A stretch of 39,124 nt of DNA. It comes from Clostridia bacterium (GTDB lineage Bacteria; Bacillota; Clostridia; Christensenellales; Aristaeellaceae). Each line of letters starts with the position of its first letter. The first letter of the stretch is position 1. This document shows positions 1 to 7,547 of this stretch, piece by piece. Made by a program: the position numbers and the translations under genes. Location: contig JAFSNT010000174.1 in NCBI GenBank assembly GCA_017443295.1, positions 1 to 39,124 of the forward strand, written 5' to 3'. The notes beneath the pieces were generated by a model, which did not search any database, was not told the origin of the DNA, and was given only the letters and a program-made list of their open reading frames with translations.

Positions 1-383
1 TCCAGGAAAGCGTCGTCCTTGATGAGCTTCATGTGCTTCTCGCTTTCCATCAGCTTCACAATGTTCCTGGGCAATTCCAGATATACGGGCCGTTTCTCCA
101 CCAATTCCCGGGGCAGGGCGTAGAACATGGTCAACCAGGATAGATTGCTGTCCTGCGGGATGCGGATGATCTCGCCGGGCAGCACCACAATGAAATCTGA
201 TTTCAGGTCGTACACGCTGCCGCTGTGATCATGTTCCACTACATCGGGGTAGCCATCATCCTCATCGGCATTTTTCTCTGCATCCTCCCCGTGATATTCA
301 TATGTGTCATCTTCCGCTTTCCGCATCCGGCTGTATTCTTCGTCATCCATATCGCCGCTGTTTCTGTACATTTCGCTTTCCAT
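1..383 (-). CDS. Hypothetical acidic protein, N-terminal 127 residues (runs off window)
   Basis: This open frame enters from the left edge and has no stop inside the window, so only the N-terminus is visible. The start at 383 is preceded by a GGAG box seven bases upstream, and a good promoter lies further upstream (465-438). The first ~60 residues are very rich in Asp and Glu with many Tyr and Met, and look unstructured. Residues ~65-127 look folded and contain a stretch beginning IVVLPGEIIRIP. I do not recognise the family. It points away from the operon starting at 878, so the two are divergently transcribed. No signal peptide or membrane segment is visible. Confidence 0.6.
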   Translation of the reverse strand, partial: MESEMYRNSGDMDDEEYSRMRKAEDDTYEYHGEDAEKNADEDDGYPDVVEHDHSGSVYDLKSDFIVVLPGEIIRIPQDSNLSWLTMFYALPRELVEKRPVYLELPRNIVKLMESEKHMKLIKDDAFL

Positions 384-437
384 TTCAGTTCTCCATTTTC
401 ATCAAGTACCAGAATCCATTGATTACCCTACACACAT

Positions 438-465
438 ATTATACACGAGAACACATGTTTGTAAA
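438..465 (-). promoter_or_regulatory. Sigma-A-type promoter for the minus-strand gene ending at the left edge
   Basis: On the minus strand a TTTACA -35 box (465-460) is followed after 16 bases by a perfect TATAAT -10 box (443-438). The start codon at 383 lies about 50 bases downstream, a reasonable leader length. Confidence 0.55.
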
Positions 466-786
466 GAGGAACATTTCCCTGACTTGTGCACACAATCTTT
501 CGTTTATTTGTGAATAAATTCCTGCTCATAGAGTAATCATAATCATATGCTCAGATCGCTGTTGCGATAATTGAATATTTTCTGTGCTTCTTATATGTTC
601 AAATGCTGCATCCTATGAGACAAAAACAGGGCATCATGATTGATAGAATAAAACATGTGAGCCGCCTACAAGCAATATGCAGATATTGTACTCGTAAATC
701 AAACATAAGGGGAGAAGAACCATGGATGTATTACCTATTTCCTTCTTTATAGAAATTAACATTTTTTGTTTTCTTCAATTTTCCTC
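466..786. other. AT-rich intergenic stretch with no supported gene
   Basis: This stretch separates the divergent genes. The only plausible coding start is an ATG at 722, preceded by a GGGGAGAAG box, which opens a 22-codon hydrophobic frame ending at 790. That frame runs into the promoter of the next operon and may be chance or the stump of a lost gene. I see no convincing RNA gene or long repeat. Confidence 0.4.
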
Positions 787-814
787 TTGATTTCCGCTGT
801 ATTTGGAATATAAT
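787..814 (+). promoter_or_regulatory. Promoter P1 of the long plus-strand operon
   Basis: TTGATT (787-792), a 16-base spacer and a perfect TATAAT (809-814) form a strong sigma-A-type promoter. Transcription should start near 821, exactly where the palindromic operator begins. The next gene starts at 878. Confidence 0.75.
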
Positions 815-820
815 ATAGGC

Positions 821-836
821 GTTAGAAATTACTAAC
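821..836. promoter_or_regulatory. Operator site 1, GTTAG-N6-CTAAC
   Basis: GTTAG AAATTA CTAAC is a perfect 5+5 palindrome lying at the predicted start of transcription of promoter P1. The same palindrome with the same six-base spacing recurs at 1102, 11932 (one mismatch) and 12921. Its position suggests repression. Confidence 0.65.
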
Positions 837-877
837 TTGCGCCCGGAGCCGGCGGCAAACAAAAGTCGGAGGAGAGA

Positions 878-1078
878 ATGAAAGGTTATCGATCCGTCAG
901 TGAGACGGCTAAGAAATGGGGCATCTCGATCCGTTGGGTGAATCAATACATCCTGGAAGGGCGTGTTCCGGGCTGCGAGCGTTTGGGGCGCTCATGGGCT
1001 GTGCCGGAGGATGCGGTGAAGCCGGAGCGGCAGAAGCCGGGCGCAAAAAAGCGGGAAAGAGAAGAAAAGACCTCGTGA
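878..1078 (+). CDS. Small helix-turn-helix DNA-binding protein
   Basis: A 66-residue basic protein. Residues ~4-50 (SVSETAKKWGIS, then WVNQYILEGRVPG and LGRSWAVPEDAVKP) have the layout of the short MerR/excisionase-type helix-turn-helix proteins common in Clostridia: a recognition helix, a small wing and a WxIP-like end. The tail is a run of Lys, Arg and Glu. The start has a GGAGGAGAG box seven bases upstream. It is the first gene behind promoter P1 and operator 1, and a second copy of the operator follows it. It may regulate the operon or take part in a DNA transaction. It is too small to be a complete metal-responsive regulator, so it is unlikely to be the DtxR-type reader of the operator. 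Confidence 0.75.
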   Translation: MKGYRSVSETAKKWGISIRWVNQYILEGRVPGCERLGRSWAVPEDAVKPERQKPGAKKREREEKTS

Positions 1079-1101
1079 TCGTCTTATTTTTTTGAATGAT
1101 A

Positions 1102-1117
1102 GTTAGGTAAAACTAAC
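1102..1117. promoter_or_regulatory. Operator site 2, GTTAG-N6-CTAAC
   Basis: GTTAG GTAAAA CTAAC is a perfect 5+5 palindrome 20 bases upstream of the membrane-protein start at 1138, just before its GAGGAGGG box. I could not find a convincing -35/-10 pair here, so an internal promoter is not proven. Confidence 0.6.
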
Positions 1118-1137
1118 GCACGAGGAGGGAACGAAAC

Positions 1138-1860
1138 ATGAATGTTCGTGCTTCAAATGATAATTCACTTGATTGGCCTCGTATCCGACATCTGCTGAAG
1201 CTGGGCATTTTCGCCGCGCTGATGGTGCTTATCGGCGATATGCTGCTGGGCTGGGGCGTGCATGACGCAAGCAAATCGGGCATGGAGGGCTTTCTTTCCA
1301 TGTACCTGCATCTGCCGGACAGCACGATTTTCTGGTCGGCCTTTCTCGGCCTGATCGGCATTCCGCTGGAAGCCCTGTGCTATTTTGCGGTCTATCGTCT
1401 GATCAAGCCGTATTCCGAAAAGTACGCCCACTTATACCGCAGCGGGATTCTTGGCATTCTCGCTTTCGGCGGCTGCGGCGTGCATGTGCCCTGCCTGGCC
1501 TGTGTGTTTTTCTATAAATATATGACAAACGCCAGCCCGGACACGGCACTGGAGGCTTCCGTCCGCTTCGGACTGTACTTTCTGCTGCCGGGGATGATCC
1601 TGTTCTTCGTCTTCTGGGTGGTGCATCATATTGCGCATATTACCGCCTTTGCCAAGGAATTGACGCCTTATCCCAAAGTTTGCTGGATTTTCTGCCCGGC
1701 GGTGGGTATGGCGCTGACGATGCTGCTGAAATTCCTGCCGGAAACGGCGTTGCGTAACGCAATCACGGCAGGATGGATAAGCATCGGCAGTCTGTGGATG
1801 TTTGCGGGGTTGCTGATTTTATCAGGAAAAGCGGAAACAAACGCGGGAAAGGAAGCGTGA
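1138..1860 (+). CDS. Polytopic membrane protein (resembles DUF6796-type), copy 1
   Basis: A 240-residue integral membrane protein with about six hydrophobic segments (roughly residues 20-38, 60-85, 102-123, 143-165, 183-203 and 213-230). Its N-terminal motif IGDMLLGWGVHD matches IGDYLLGFGTFS in the protein at 7544, so the two are paralogues in one operon. Both look like the Clostridial family catalogued as DUF6796, recalled from memory and not searched. No enzyme motif or transporter signature is evident. The gene follows operator 2 and has a GAGGAGGG box. The next gene starts four bases after its stop, so translation is likely coupled. Function unknown. Confidence 0.8.
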   Translation: MNVRASNDNSLDWPRIRHLLKLGIFAALMVLIGDMLLGWGVHDASKSGMEGFLSMYLHLPDSTIFWSAFLGLIGIPLEALCYFAVYRLIKPYSEKYAHLYRSGILGILAFGGCGVHVPCLACVFFYKYMTNASPDTALEASVRFGLYFLLPGMILFFVFWVVHHIAHITAFAKELTPYPKVCWIFCPAVGMALTMLLKFLPETALRNAITAGWISIGSLWMFAGLLILSGKAETNAGKEA

Positions 1861-1864
1861 AGAC

Positions 1865-2371
1865 ATGAACATTTGGGTACTGGTTATTGAAGCGCTGATT
1901 TTCGCGGCGCTGTTCACATCGATAGTGTTTGTCAATTACAGAGGCAACAAAAAGTATTCTGCCGCCGCGATCCACAACTACCCGCCGGACATACAGGAGG
2001 AGTACTTCAAAACGCATCAGCGCGTGGATGTATCTTATCAGTCAAAGAATGTCCTTCTTACTAAAGGTCTGGGTGTCCTGATGTTCACCGCCATTCTGAC
2101 CGCCTGCGCCTGTTTCGCCGGGGCAAAGACCTTCTGGCAGGGGTTTGCCGTTGCTTTTGTCCTGATGGTTTGGATCGGAGCATATGACACATTCTTCCTG
2201 GACTGGGTGCTGTTTGCCAACATGAAGATGTTCCGGCTGGAGGGCACCGAACACATGGATAAAGCCTATCATCAAAAATGGTTCCACTTGAAAGGGATGC
2301 TGTTCCCCGGCATCGTGTTTGCGCTGATTCCCGCTGCGTTGGTAGGCTGGCTTATCACGGTGATTGCATGA
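1865..2371 (+). CDS. Four-helix membrane protein, family copy 1 of 5
   Basis: 168 residues with hydrophobic segments near residues 5-22, 70-90, 98-120 and 145-166. Helix 3 ends in an acidic-aromatic motif (YDTFFLDW) followed by a GTE element. The same plan (first helix, basic amphipathic loop, two central helices ending in D-x-aromatic, last helix) is seen in the genes at 8679, 9182, 10473 and 10983, so this is one of five diverged paralogues. It starts four bases after the preceding gene and sits in the same operon. No known family is recognised. It could be a subunit of a membrane complex. Confidence 0.75.
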   Translation: MNIWVLVIEALIFAALFTSIVFVNYRGNKKYSAAAIHNYPPDIQEEYFKTHQRVDVSYQSKNVLLTKGLGVLMFTAILTACACFAGAKTFWQGFAVAFVLMVWIGAYDTFFLDWVLFANMKMFRLEGTEHMDKAYHQKWFHLKGMLFPGIVFALIPAALVGWLITVIA

Positions 2372-2386
2372 GGAGGCGTATAAGCT

Positions 2387-3250
2387 ATGGCAAGAAAGGA
2401 TTCCGAGCACCAAAAGAAATCCATGAGCAGGCTGTTCCGGGGCAAAGCAATTTTCAAGCCCCTGAACACGGGCTGGATCGACGATCATGTGGCCTGTGTG
2501 CGGGAATGGATTGCCAATATCTTCTTCTACACCAAGAACGGCACGACCGTTATGATCGACGCCGGATACAACTATGAGCGGCTGCGGGAGAAGATGGGCT
2601 GGCTGGGCATCGATCCGGCCTCCATCCGGGATATCCTCATCACCCATCAGGATACCGATCATGTAGGCGCGCTGGAAACGGACAGTGAATTGCTGTTCAA
2701 GAATGCCACGGTTTATATCGGCGAGATCGAAAACCGCTATCTGACCGGAGAAAAGCGTCGGAAGGTCTTTCATGGGCTGTACAGGCTGCCCATGGTCAAG
2801 ACGGACAACAAGAAAACGCTGCTCAGGGATGGACAAATCTTCCATATCGGCGATATCAAGATCGAGTGTATCCTGGTTCCTGGTCACACCTGGGGGCACA
2901 TGGTTTATCTGATCGACGACACCTATCTTTTCACCGGCGACACGATCTGGTTCGGGGCGGACGGCGGGTACAGCTTCCTCAGCACCCTGGCGGAAGACAA
3001 CAGGCTGGCTGTTCAGTCCTTGGCAAAACTGGAAGAAAACATCCGCGGCCGGAATCGTCGGATTGCGGTCATTACCGGGCATACCGGATGGACGGACGAT
3101 CTGGATTTTGCCTTTGCCCACCGGGCAGAAATCTGCAAGCCTTTCACCAGGCATTATTCTGATCCCCAAGCTCCCTACGATGGCTACATCGAGGATGACG
3201 ACACGGAAGAAAAGGCCAGAAGCATCCGACTGGAAGAGAAAACCCGCTGA
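2387..3250 (+). CDS. Metallo-beta-lactamase-fold hydrolase
   Basis: 287 residues. Metal-binding motifs appear in order: THQDTDHVGAL (residues ~86-96), VPGHTWGHM (~164), TGDTIW (~185) and ITGHTG (~229). The first motif is HxDxDH rather than the usual HxHxDH, so one metal ligand is Asp. Such enzymes hydrolyse lactones, thioesters, phosphoesters or cyclic amides, and the substrate cannot be read from the sequence. It is cytosolic, with no signal peptide. A GGAGGC box precedes the start. Its place directly before a ZIP metal permease fits a metal-dependent pathway. The C-terminus is highly charged. Confidence 0.85.
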   Translation: MARKDSEHQKKSMSRLFRGKAIFKPLNTGWIDDHVACVREWIANIFFYTKNGTTVMIDAGYNYERLREKMGWLGIDPASIRDILITHQDTDHVGALETDSELLFKNATVYIGEIENRYLTGEKRRKVFHGLYRLPMVKTDNKKTLLRDGQIFHIGDIKIECILVPGHTWGHMVYLIDDTYLFTGDTIWFGADGGYSFLSTLAEDNRLAVQSLAKLEENIRGRNRRIAVITGHTGWTDDLDFAFAHRAEICKPFTRHYSDPQAPYDGYIEDDDTEEKARSIRLEEKTR

Positions 3251-3267
3251 AAACGAGGTGACGTGCA

Positions 3268-4050
3268 ATGAACATGGACACAGGAATCGGTCTTCTGATC
3301 CCATTTATCGGCACGTCCGCCGGGGCTGCCTGCGTATTCTTCATGAAAAAGTCGCTCTCACGGGGCGTTCAGCGGGCTTTGACCGGCTTTGCCAGCGGCG
3401 TGATGGTCGCGGCTTCCGTCTGGAGTCTGCTTATCCCCGCCATGCAGCAGGCGGAGCCCATGGGCAAGCTTTCCTTTCTGCCCGCCGTGATCGGCTTCTG
3501 GTGCGGCATCCTGTTTCTCTTGCTGCTGGATTCTATCATCCCCCATCTGCACATGAACGCGAATCAAGCGGAAGGCCCGAAAAGCAGGCTGGCCCGAACC
3601 ACCATGATGGTTTTGGCCGTTACGCTTCACAACATCCCGGAGGGCATGGCGGTGGGCGTGGTGTATGCAGGTTTGCTGTCCGGCTCCGCGGAGATCACCG
3701 CAGGTGGGGCGCTGGCTCTTTCCCTGGGTATCGCCATTCAAAACTTCCCGGAAGGGGCCATCATTTCCATGCCGCTGCACGCGGAGGGAAAGAGCAAGGG
3801 CAGGGCGTTCCTGGACGGGGTGCTGTCCGGCGCGGTGGAACCTATCGCAGGGGTGCTGACCATCCTTTTGTCCTCCCTGATCGTGCCCGCGATGCCGTAT
3901 CTGCTGAGCTTTGCGGCGGGTGCCATGATGTATGTGGTGGTGGAAGAACTGATCCCGGAAATGAGCGAGGGCGAGCACAGCAATATCGGCGTCTTGATGT
4001 TTGCGGCAGGCTTCACGCTGATGATGGCGCTGGATGTGGCGCTGGGATAG
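3268..4050 (+). CDS. ZIP-family divalent metal permease
   Basis: 260 residues, about eight transmembrane segments. Two signature motifs of ZIP transporters are present: LHNIPEGMAVG (residues ~114-124) and QNFPEGAIISMPL (~157-169), the metal-binding sequences of helices 4 and 5 in the GufA/ZupT group. These proteins move Zn2+, Fe2+ or Mn2+ into the cytosol. The His-rich cytoplasmic loop between helices 3 and 4 is short (HLHMN). A GAGGTGAC box precedes the start. Its presence among metallo-hydrolase and methyltransferase genes behind a DtxR-box-like operator suggests that the operon is tied to metal supply. The metal specificity cannot be predicted. Confidence 0.92.
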   Translation: MNMDTGIGLLIPFIGTSAGAACVFFMKKSLSRGVQRALTGFASGVMVAASVWSLLIPAMQQAEPMGKLSFLPAVIGFWCGILFLLLLDSIIPHLHMNANQAEGPKSRLARTTMMVLAVTLHNIPEGMAVGVVYAGLLSGSAEITAGGALALSLGIAIQNFPEGAIISMPLHAEGKSKGRAFLDGVLSGAVEPIAGVLTILLSSLIVPAMPYLLSFAAGAMMYVVVEELIPEMSEGEHSNIGVLMFAAGFTLMMALDVALG

Positions 4051-4063
4051 AAGGAGCATTTGC

Positions 4064-4675
4064 ATGAGGAAAAAGATATGGGACTTATACGCGCCGATCT
4101 ACAAGCAGGCCATGAAAGCCGATCAGCGCATTTACGATTTTATGTATAGCCGGATTCCGGAGATGATCCGGGGCAAGGTCGTGCTGGAGATCGCCACGGG
4201 CCCCGGATTGCTTGCCAAGCACGTGGCCCCGGCGGCGAAAAAGATGATTGCCACGGACTATTCCGACGGCATGATCGCCCAGGCGAAGAAAGGCGAATGC
4301 CCAAGCAACCTGACCTTTGAGGTGGCGGACGCCATGAATCTGCCTTATGCCGACGCTTCTTTCGACGCTGTGATCATCGCCAATGCTTTGCACATCGTTC
4401 CCGATCCTGGGAAAGTACTGAATGAAATCAAACGGGTGCTGCGGCCCGGTGGGCTGCTCATCGCCCCCAACTTTGTGGAGCACAAGGGAACGCTTGGAAG
4501 CCGTATCTGGTCGGGCATCCTGCGCGTTGCGGGCATCCGCTTTGAGCATCAATGGACAGCAAGGCAATACCTGAATTTTCTGGGGAACTACGGCTGGCGC
4601 GTGACCTTCAGCAAAGAAATGGCGGCGCGGATCGCCATGATGTACGTGGAGTGCGAAAGGAATGACGGGGTATGA
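4064..4675 (+). CDS. Class I SAM-dependent methyltransferase (UbiE-like), copy 1
   Basis: 203 residues from the ATG at 4064, chosen because AAGGAG lies eight bases upstream. An earlier in-frame ATG would overlap the ZIP gene. Motif I is VLEIATGPGLLAKHV (residues ~37-51), followed by the acidic ATDYSDGM motif II, DAMNLPYADASFDAVI (motif post-II/III), and RVLRPGGLLIAP. These belong to the Methyltransf_11/UbiE group, which methylates small molecules on C, N, O or S. The C-terminal region, which would set substrate choice, is short. The stop overlaps the next start (ATGA), indicating translational coupling with the ATC-hydrolase-family gene. Confidence 0.88.
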   Translation: MRKKIWDLYAPIYKQAMKADQRIYDFMYSRIPEMIRGKVVLEIATGPGLLAKHVAPAAKKMIATDYSDGMIAQAKKGECPSNLTFEVADAMNLPYADASFDAVIIANALHIVPDPGKVLNEIKRVLRPGGLLIAPNFVEHKGTLGSRIWSGILRVAGIRFEHQWTARQYLNFLGNYGWRVTFSKEMAARIAMMYVECERNDGV

Positions 4676-5313
4676 AGCAATATACGCCTGAAAAACTGGT
4701 GGCAATCAGCCGTTATAAAACGCTGTTTTCCATGCTGTCCCCGGAGATTCAGCGGGACGTGTACAGCCGGATGCGGGTGCTGATCGAAGAAGAAAAACAG
4801 TATTGCGATCAGGGAAACTACAAGCACCTGGCGCAAATTCTGACCACCATCGCACTGTATGAGGTATTGCAGCAGCATGGTAAAAGTGAACCGGAGACGT
4901 TCAAAATCGTTTCCGAATCTATGTGGGCGGCGCTGAAACCCCGGAAAGCGTTTTTTCAGCGGCTGGCCCGGCTGCCCTTTAGTCTTTCGCTGATGAAGAA
5001 GGTCCTGCCCTTTGGCTTCCGGCACGGCTCCGGGGCGGGCTGGCATTATACCTGGCACCTGGACGAAGACCCCGAAAACCGCTTCCATTTTGAGTGCCGC
5101 GAATGTCTGTACAAACATATCTTTGGCAAACGGGATTTGATGAAGCTGGGTGCTATGTTCTGCCACTCGGATGTGATTGCCTTTGGCAGCCTGCCTTACA
5201 CCGACTTTAAGCGTACGAAAACCCTCTGCCAGGGTGGCGACTGTTGCGACTTCGATTTCGTCCGGCACAAAACCGACGCGGGCGACGGATGGAAGCGCAG
5301 CGAAAGTATCTGA
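4672..5313 (+). CDS. L-2-amino-thiazoline-4-carboxylic acid hydrolase family protein, copy 1
   Basis: 213 residues. The C-terminal half has the Cys-rich pattern of the ATC hydrolase family (Pfam PF14196 by recall): FECRECLYKHIF, then GAMFCHSDV, then a final CQGGDCCDFDF. The founding Pseudomonas enzyme opens the thiazoline ring of L-ATC to a carbamoyl-cysteine, and Clostridial members are mostly uncharacterised. There is no signal peptide. It overlaps the methyltransferase before it by four bases, and another methyltransferase follows 15 bases later, so the three probably act on one substrate. A second family member is at 5991 and a broken one at 11484. The family call is firmer than the substrate. 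Confidence 0.75.
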   Translation: MKQYTPEKLVAISRYKTLFSMLSPEIQRDVYSRMRVLIEEEKQYCDQGNYKHLAQILTTIALYEVLQQHGKSEPETFKIVSESMWAALKPRKAFFQRLARLPFSLSLMKKVLPFGFRHGSGAGWHYTWHLDEDPENRFHFECRECLYKHIFGKRDLMKLGAMFCHSDVIAFGSLPYTDFKRTKTLCQGGDCCDFDFVRHKTDAGDGWKRSESI

Positions 5314-5328
5314 AAGGAGCAAACCAGA

Positions 5329-5952
5329 ATGGGACTGTTCAAAAACTTTGTGAGCCAGACGCGGAAGCCGGAGGGCTTTCTGGGGAAGATGATGCTGAAC
5401 GGGATGAACACCGGGCATGCCAAACTGGCGGACTGGGGGCTTTCGTATGTACCGTCCATCACGCCGCAGAAAGCGGTGGATCTTGGCTGCGGCGCGGGCC
5501 GGAACGCCGGGGAATTGCTGACAAGGTATCCTCAAGCGCATGTGACAGCCATCGACTACTCTCTGTTATCCGTTGAGAAAGCGACAGCATACAATCAGCA
5601 GATGATATCATCTGGCCGCTGCACTGTTCAGCAGAGCGACGTGTCAAGGCTGACGCTCCCGGCAGGAACCTATGATCTGGCGACCGCCTTTGAAACCGTT
5701 TATTTCTGGCCCGGACTTGAAAAATGCTTTGCACAGGTGGCGAACACTCTTAAACCGGGTGGACTTTTCTTGATTTGCAATGAGTCGGACGGCAAGGACC
5801 AGACCGGCCAGAAGTTTGAAAAGATCATTGATGGGATGAAGTGTTATACAGCAGAGCAGCTTGAGACAGCATTGCGGAAAGCGGGCTTCTCCGAAGTGCG
5901 ATTCGACCACCATGCATCCAAACCCTGGATCAGAGTGTTGGCAAAGAAATGA
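5329..5952 (+). CDS. Class I SAM-dependent methyltransferase, copy 2
   Basis: 207 residues. Motif I is AVDLGCGAGRNAGELL (residues ~46-61), then VTAIDYSLLSVEKA, a QSDVSRLTLPAGTYDLA region and TLKPGGLFLICNE. These define the Methyltransf_11/25 fold. The N-terminus (NFVSQTRKPEGFLGKMML) matches small Clostridial methyltransferases that act on unknown metabolites. A GAAAGGAG box precedes the start. It differs enough from the copy at 4064 to suggest a different acceptor or a second methylation. It lies between the two ATC-hydrolase-family genes. Confidence 0.88.
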   Translation: MGLFKNFVSQTRKPEGFLGKMMLNGMNTGHAKLADWGLSYVPSITPQKAVDLGCGAGRNAGELLTRYPQAHVTAIDYSLLSVEKATAYNQQMISSGRCTVQQSDVSRLTLPAGTYDLATAFETVYFWPGLEKCFAQVANTLKPGGLFLICNESDGKDQTGQKFEKIIDGMKCYTAEQLETALRKAGFSEVRFDHHASKPWIRVLAKK

Positions 5953-5990
5953 TTCTTCCTCAATCACCCATCACGCTGGAGGTATGCACA

Positions 5991-6629
5991 ATGAAGTACG
6001 CAGGAATGCCTTGGGGTATGTGGCTGCTGTTCCGGCGCTCGTTTCAAAAGCAACTGACCGATACGCTGGGGATCGACCGGAAGACAGCAGCAGAAATCAC
6101 CGGGAAAGCAAAAGTAAAATACAAAGAAATCATTGCCTCCCTTCCGGCCTTTGAAAAGGGCGACCGATTCAAAATGAACATCGTCAGCTGCGCTACGCTG
6201 ACGGCCTTCCTGCTGAATCTGCCCGAAAAGCCCACGGTGGAACAGGCGGCCGTCTATTACCGCGAAGCCATGATGACGGGCGTCATGAAAAGGTTCTGCC
6301 GCATGAGCGGGAAGCGGAAATTCAGCGAGGGTGACGTGCAGGGCATGAAGAAAACTGCCGCTTTCCGGGCCGCAGACCGGAACCCTTATTCCTGGAATAT
6401 GGATTTCCTGCCCTATGCAGACGGCAGCGGCTATGAAGCCCGGTTCAACCAATGCGGCATTTGTACCCTGATGAAGGAGTTGGGCCTCTTTGAATTTGTC
6501 CCCGCCATGTGCAGCCTGGATTACACCATGAGCAAGGCGGGCGAGACAACAGACTTTGTGCGGAAATACACGCTCGCCTCCGGCGGGCCTTACTGCGACT
6601 GCGGATACAAGCGGAAAGCGGTGGAATAA
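5991..6629 (+). CDS. L-2-amino-thiazoline-4-carboxylic acid hydrolase family protein, copy 2
   Basis: 212 residues from the ATG at 5991, chosen because GGAGGT lies eight bases upstream. The N-terminus (GMPWGMWLLFRRSF, then LPAFEKGDRFKMNIVS) is typical of Clostridial proteins assigned to the ATC hydrolase family. Conserved Cys and aromatic positions follow: NQCGICTLMKELGLF (residues ~158-172), MCSLDYTM (~178) and GGPYCDCGYKRK at the end. It is cytosolic. It is only distantly similar to copy 1 and probably uses a different substrate. A weak-RBS alpha/beta hydrolase starts three bases after the stop, which implies coupled translation. The chemistry of this subgroup is not established. Confidence 0.75.
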   Translation: MKYAGMPWGMWLLFRRSFQKQLTDTLGIDRKTAAEITGKAKVKYKEIIASLPAFEKGDRFKMNIVSCATLTAFLLNLPEKPTVEQAAVYYREAMMTGVMKRFCRMSGKRKFSEGDVQGMKKTAAFRAADRNPYSWNMDFLPYADGSGYEARFNQCGICTLMKELGLFEFVPAMCSLDYTMSKAGETTDFVRKYTLASGGPYCDCGYKRKAVE

Positions 6630-6632
6630 AGA

Positions 6633-7547
6633 ATGAGCTTCAAATATGAATTGCTGAAAACGCTGGTTCGTCTCATCGGGTTCAAGAACAAGAGCTTTGC
6701 TGGAGGCACGGAGGCCATTATTGCCCGCGCAAAAGCACGGAACACGAAGAATCCCATCCCGGAACTGCGGGACGCTGAAATCAATGTGGAGTGCATCACC
6801 ATCGACGGCTGCTCTGTGTTGGTGATGACGCACAAGCCCCGGGCAAAGCGCGCCAACCTCTTCCTGATCGGAGGCGGCATGGTCAGCGCTCCCCGGCCCG
6901 GTTCTGTCAAAAAGGCGATGCAGGTCGCCAAAGAAAGCGGGCTGGATCTCTATGTGCCCTATTATCCGCTGTGTACCGATTACCCGCTGAGCCGCGCTTA
7001 TCAGATGATCCTGCGCACCTACCGGGAGATGCTCAGGCACTATGCGCCGGAAAACATCTCACTGCTGGGCACCTCCTCCGGCGGCAATCTGGCGCTTGGC
7101 ATGATTCCTTATATGAACGATCTGAAAAGCGAACTGCCCCGGCCCGCATTGATCCTCGCGCTCTCTCCCGGTTCCTGCGTAAAGACGGAAGAAGAATGGG
7201 AACGGATGATAGAACTGGACAAAAAAGACGTGGCAATTCCGGCACAATACATGAAAACAGCGGAAGCTATCATGCGGCATGGGAACGATAGCGTCCCCGA
7301 ATATATGATCTATCTGCAAACCGGCGATTTCACCGGCTGCCCAAAGGTGATTTTCAATTATGGCACGGATGAATGCCTGTATGCCCTTGCGCCATCCTTT
7401 GAGGCGGCCATGCGGAAATATGGCGTGGATTATGAAATGGTCATCGGTGAGGGTATGTTCCACTGCTATCCCGTCTTCCCGCTCTGCCGAGAGGCGAAGG
7501 AAGGCTGGAAATGGATGATCCAAACGCTGAGGGGTGACTGGAAATGA
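6633..7547 (+). CDS. Alpha/beta-fold hydrolase, acetyl-esterase-like
   Basis: 304 residues. An oxyanion-hole motif LIGGGM (residues ~77-82) stands where HGGG is found in the hormone-sensitive-lipase group. The nucleophile elbow is GTSSGGNLAL (Ser at residue ~149). A catalytic Asp in the YGTDEC region (~247) and a His in GEGMFHCYPV (~274) complete a likely triad. It is therefore an esterase or lipase-like enzyme for small acyl esters. The stop overlaps the start of the membrane protein at 7544 (ATGA). The missing His of HGGG is unusual and may alter acyl specificity. Confidence 0.85.
   Translation: MSFKYELLKTLVRLIGFKNKSFAGGTEAIIARAKARNTKNPIPELRDAEINVECITIDGCSVLVMTHKPRAKRANLFLIGGGMVSAPRPGSVKKAMQVAKESGLDLYVPYYPLCTDYPLSRAYQMILRTYREMLRHYAPENISLLGTSSGGNLALGMIPYMNDLKSELPRPALILALSPGSCVKTEEEWERMIELDKKDVAIPAQYMKTAEAIMRHGNDSVPEYMIYLQTGDFTGCPKVIFNYGTDECLYALAPSFEAAMRKYGVDYEMVIGEGMFHCYPVFPLCREAKEGWKWMIQTLRGDWK

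Noticed and set aside
2042..3304. A 420-codon minus-strand frame across the metallo-hydrolase gene
   Set aside because: It is opposite two well-supported operon genes and shows no recognisable domain or ribosome binding site.
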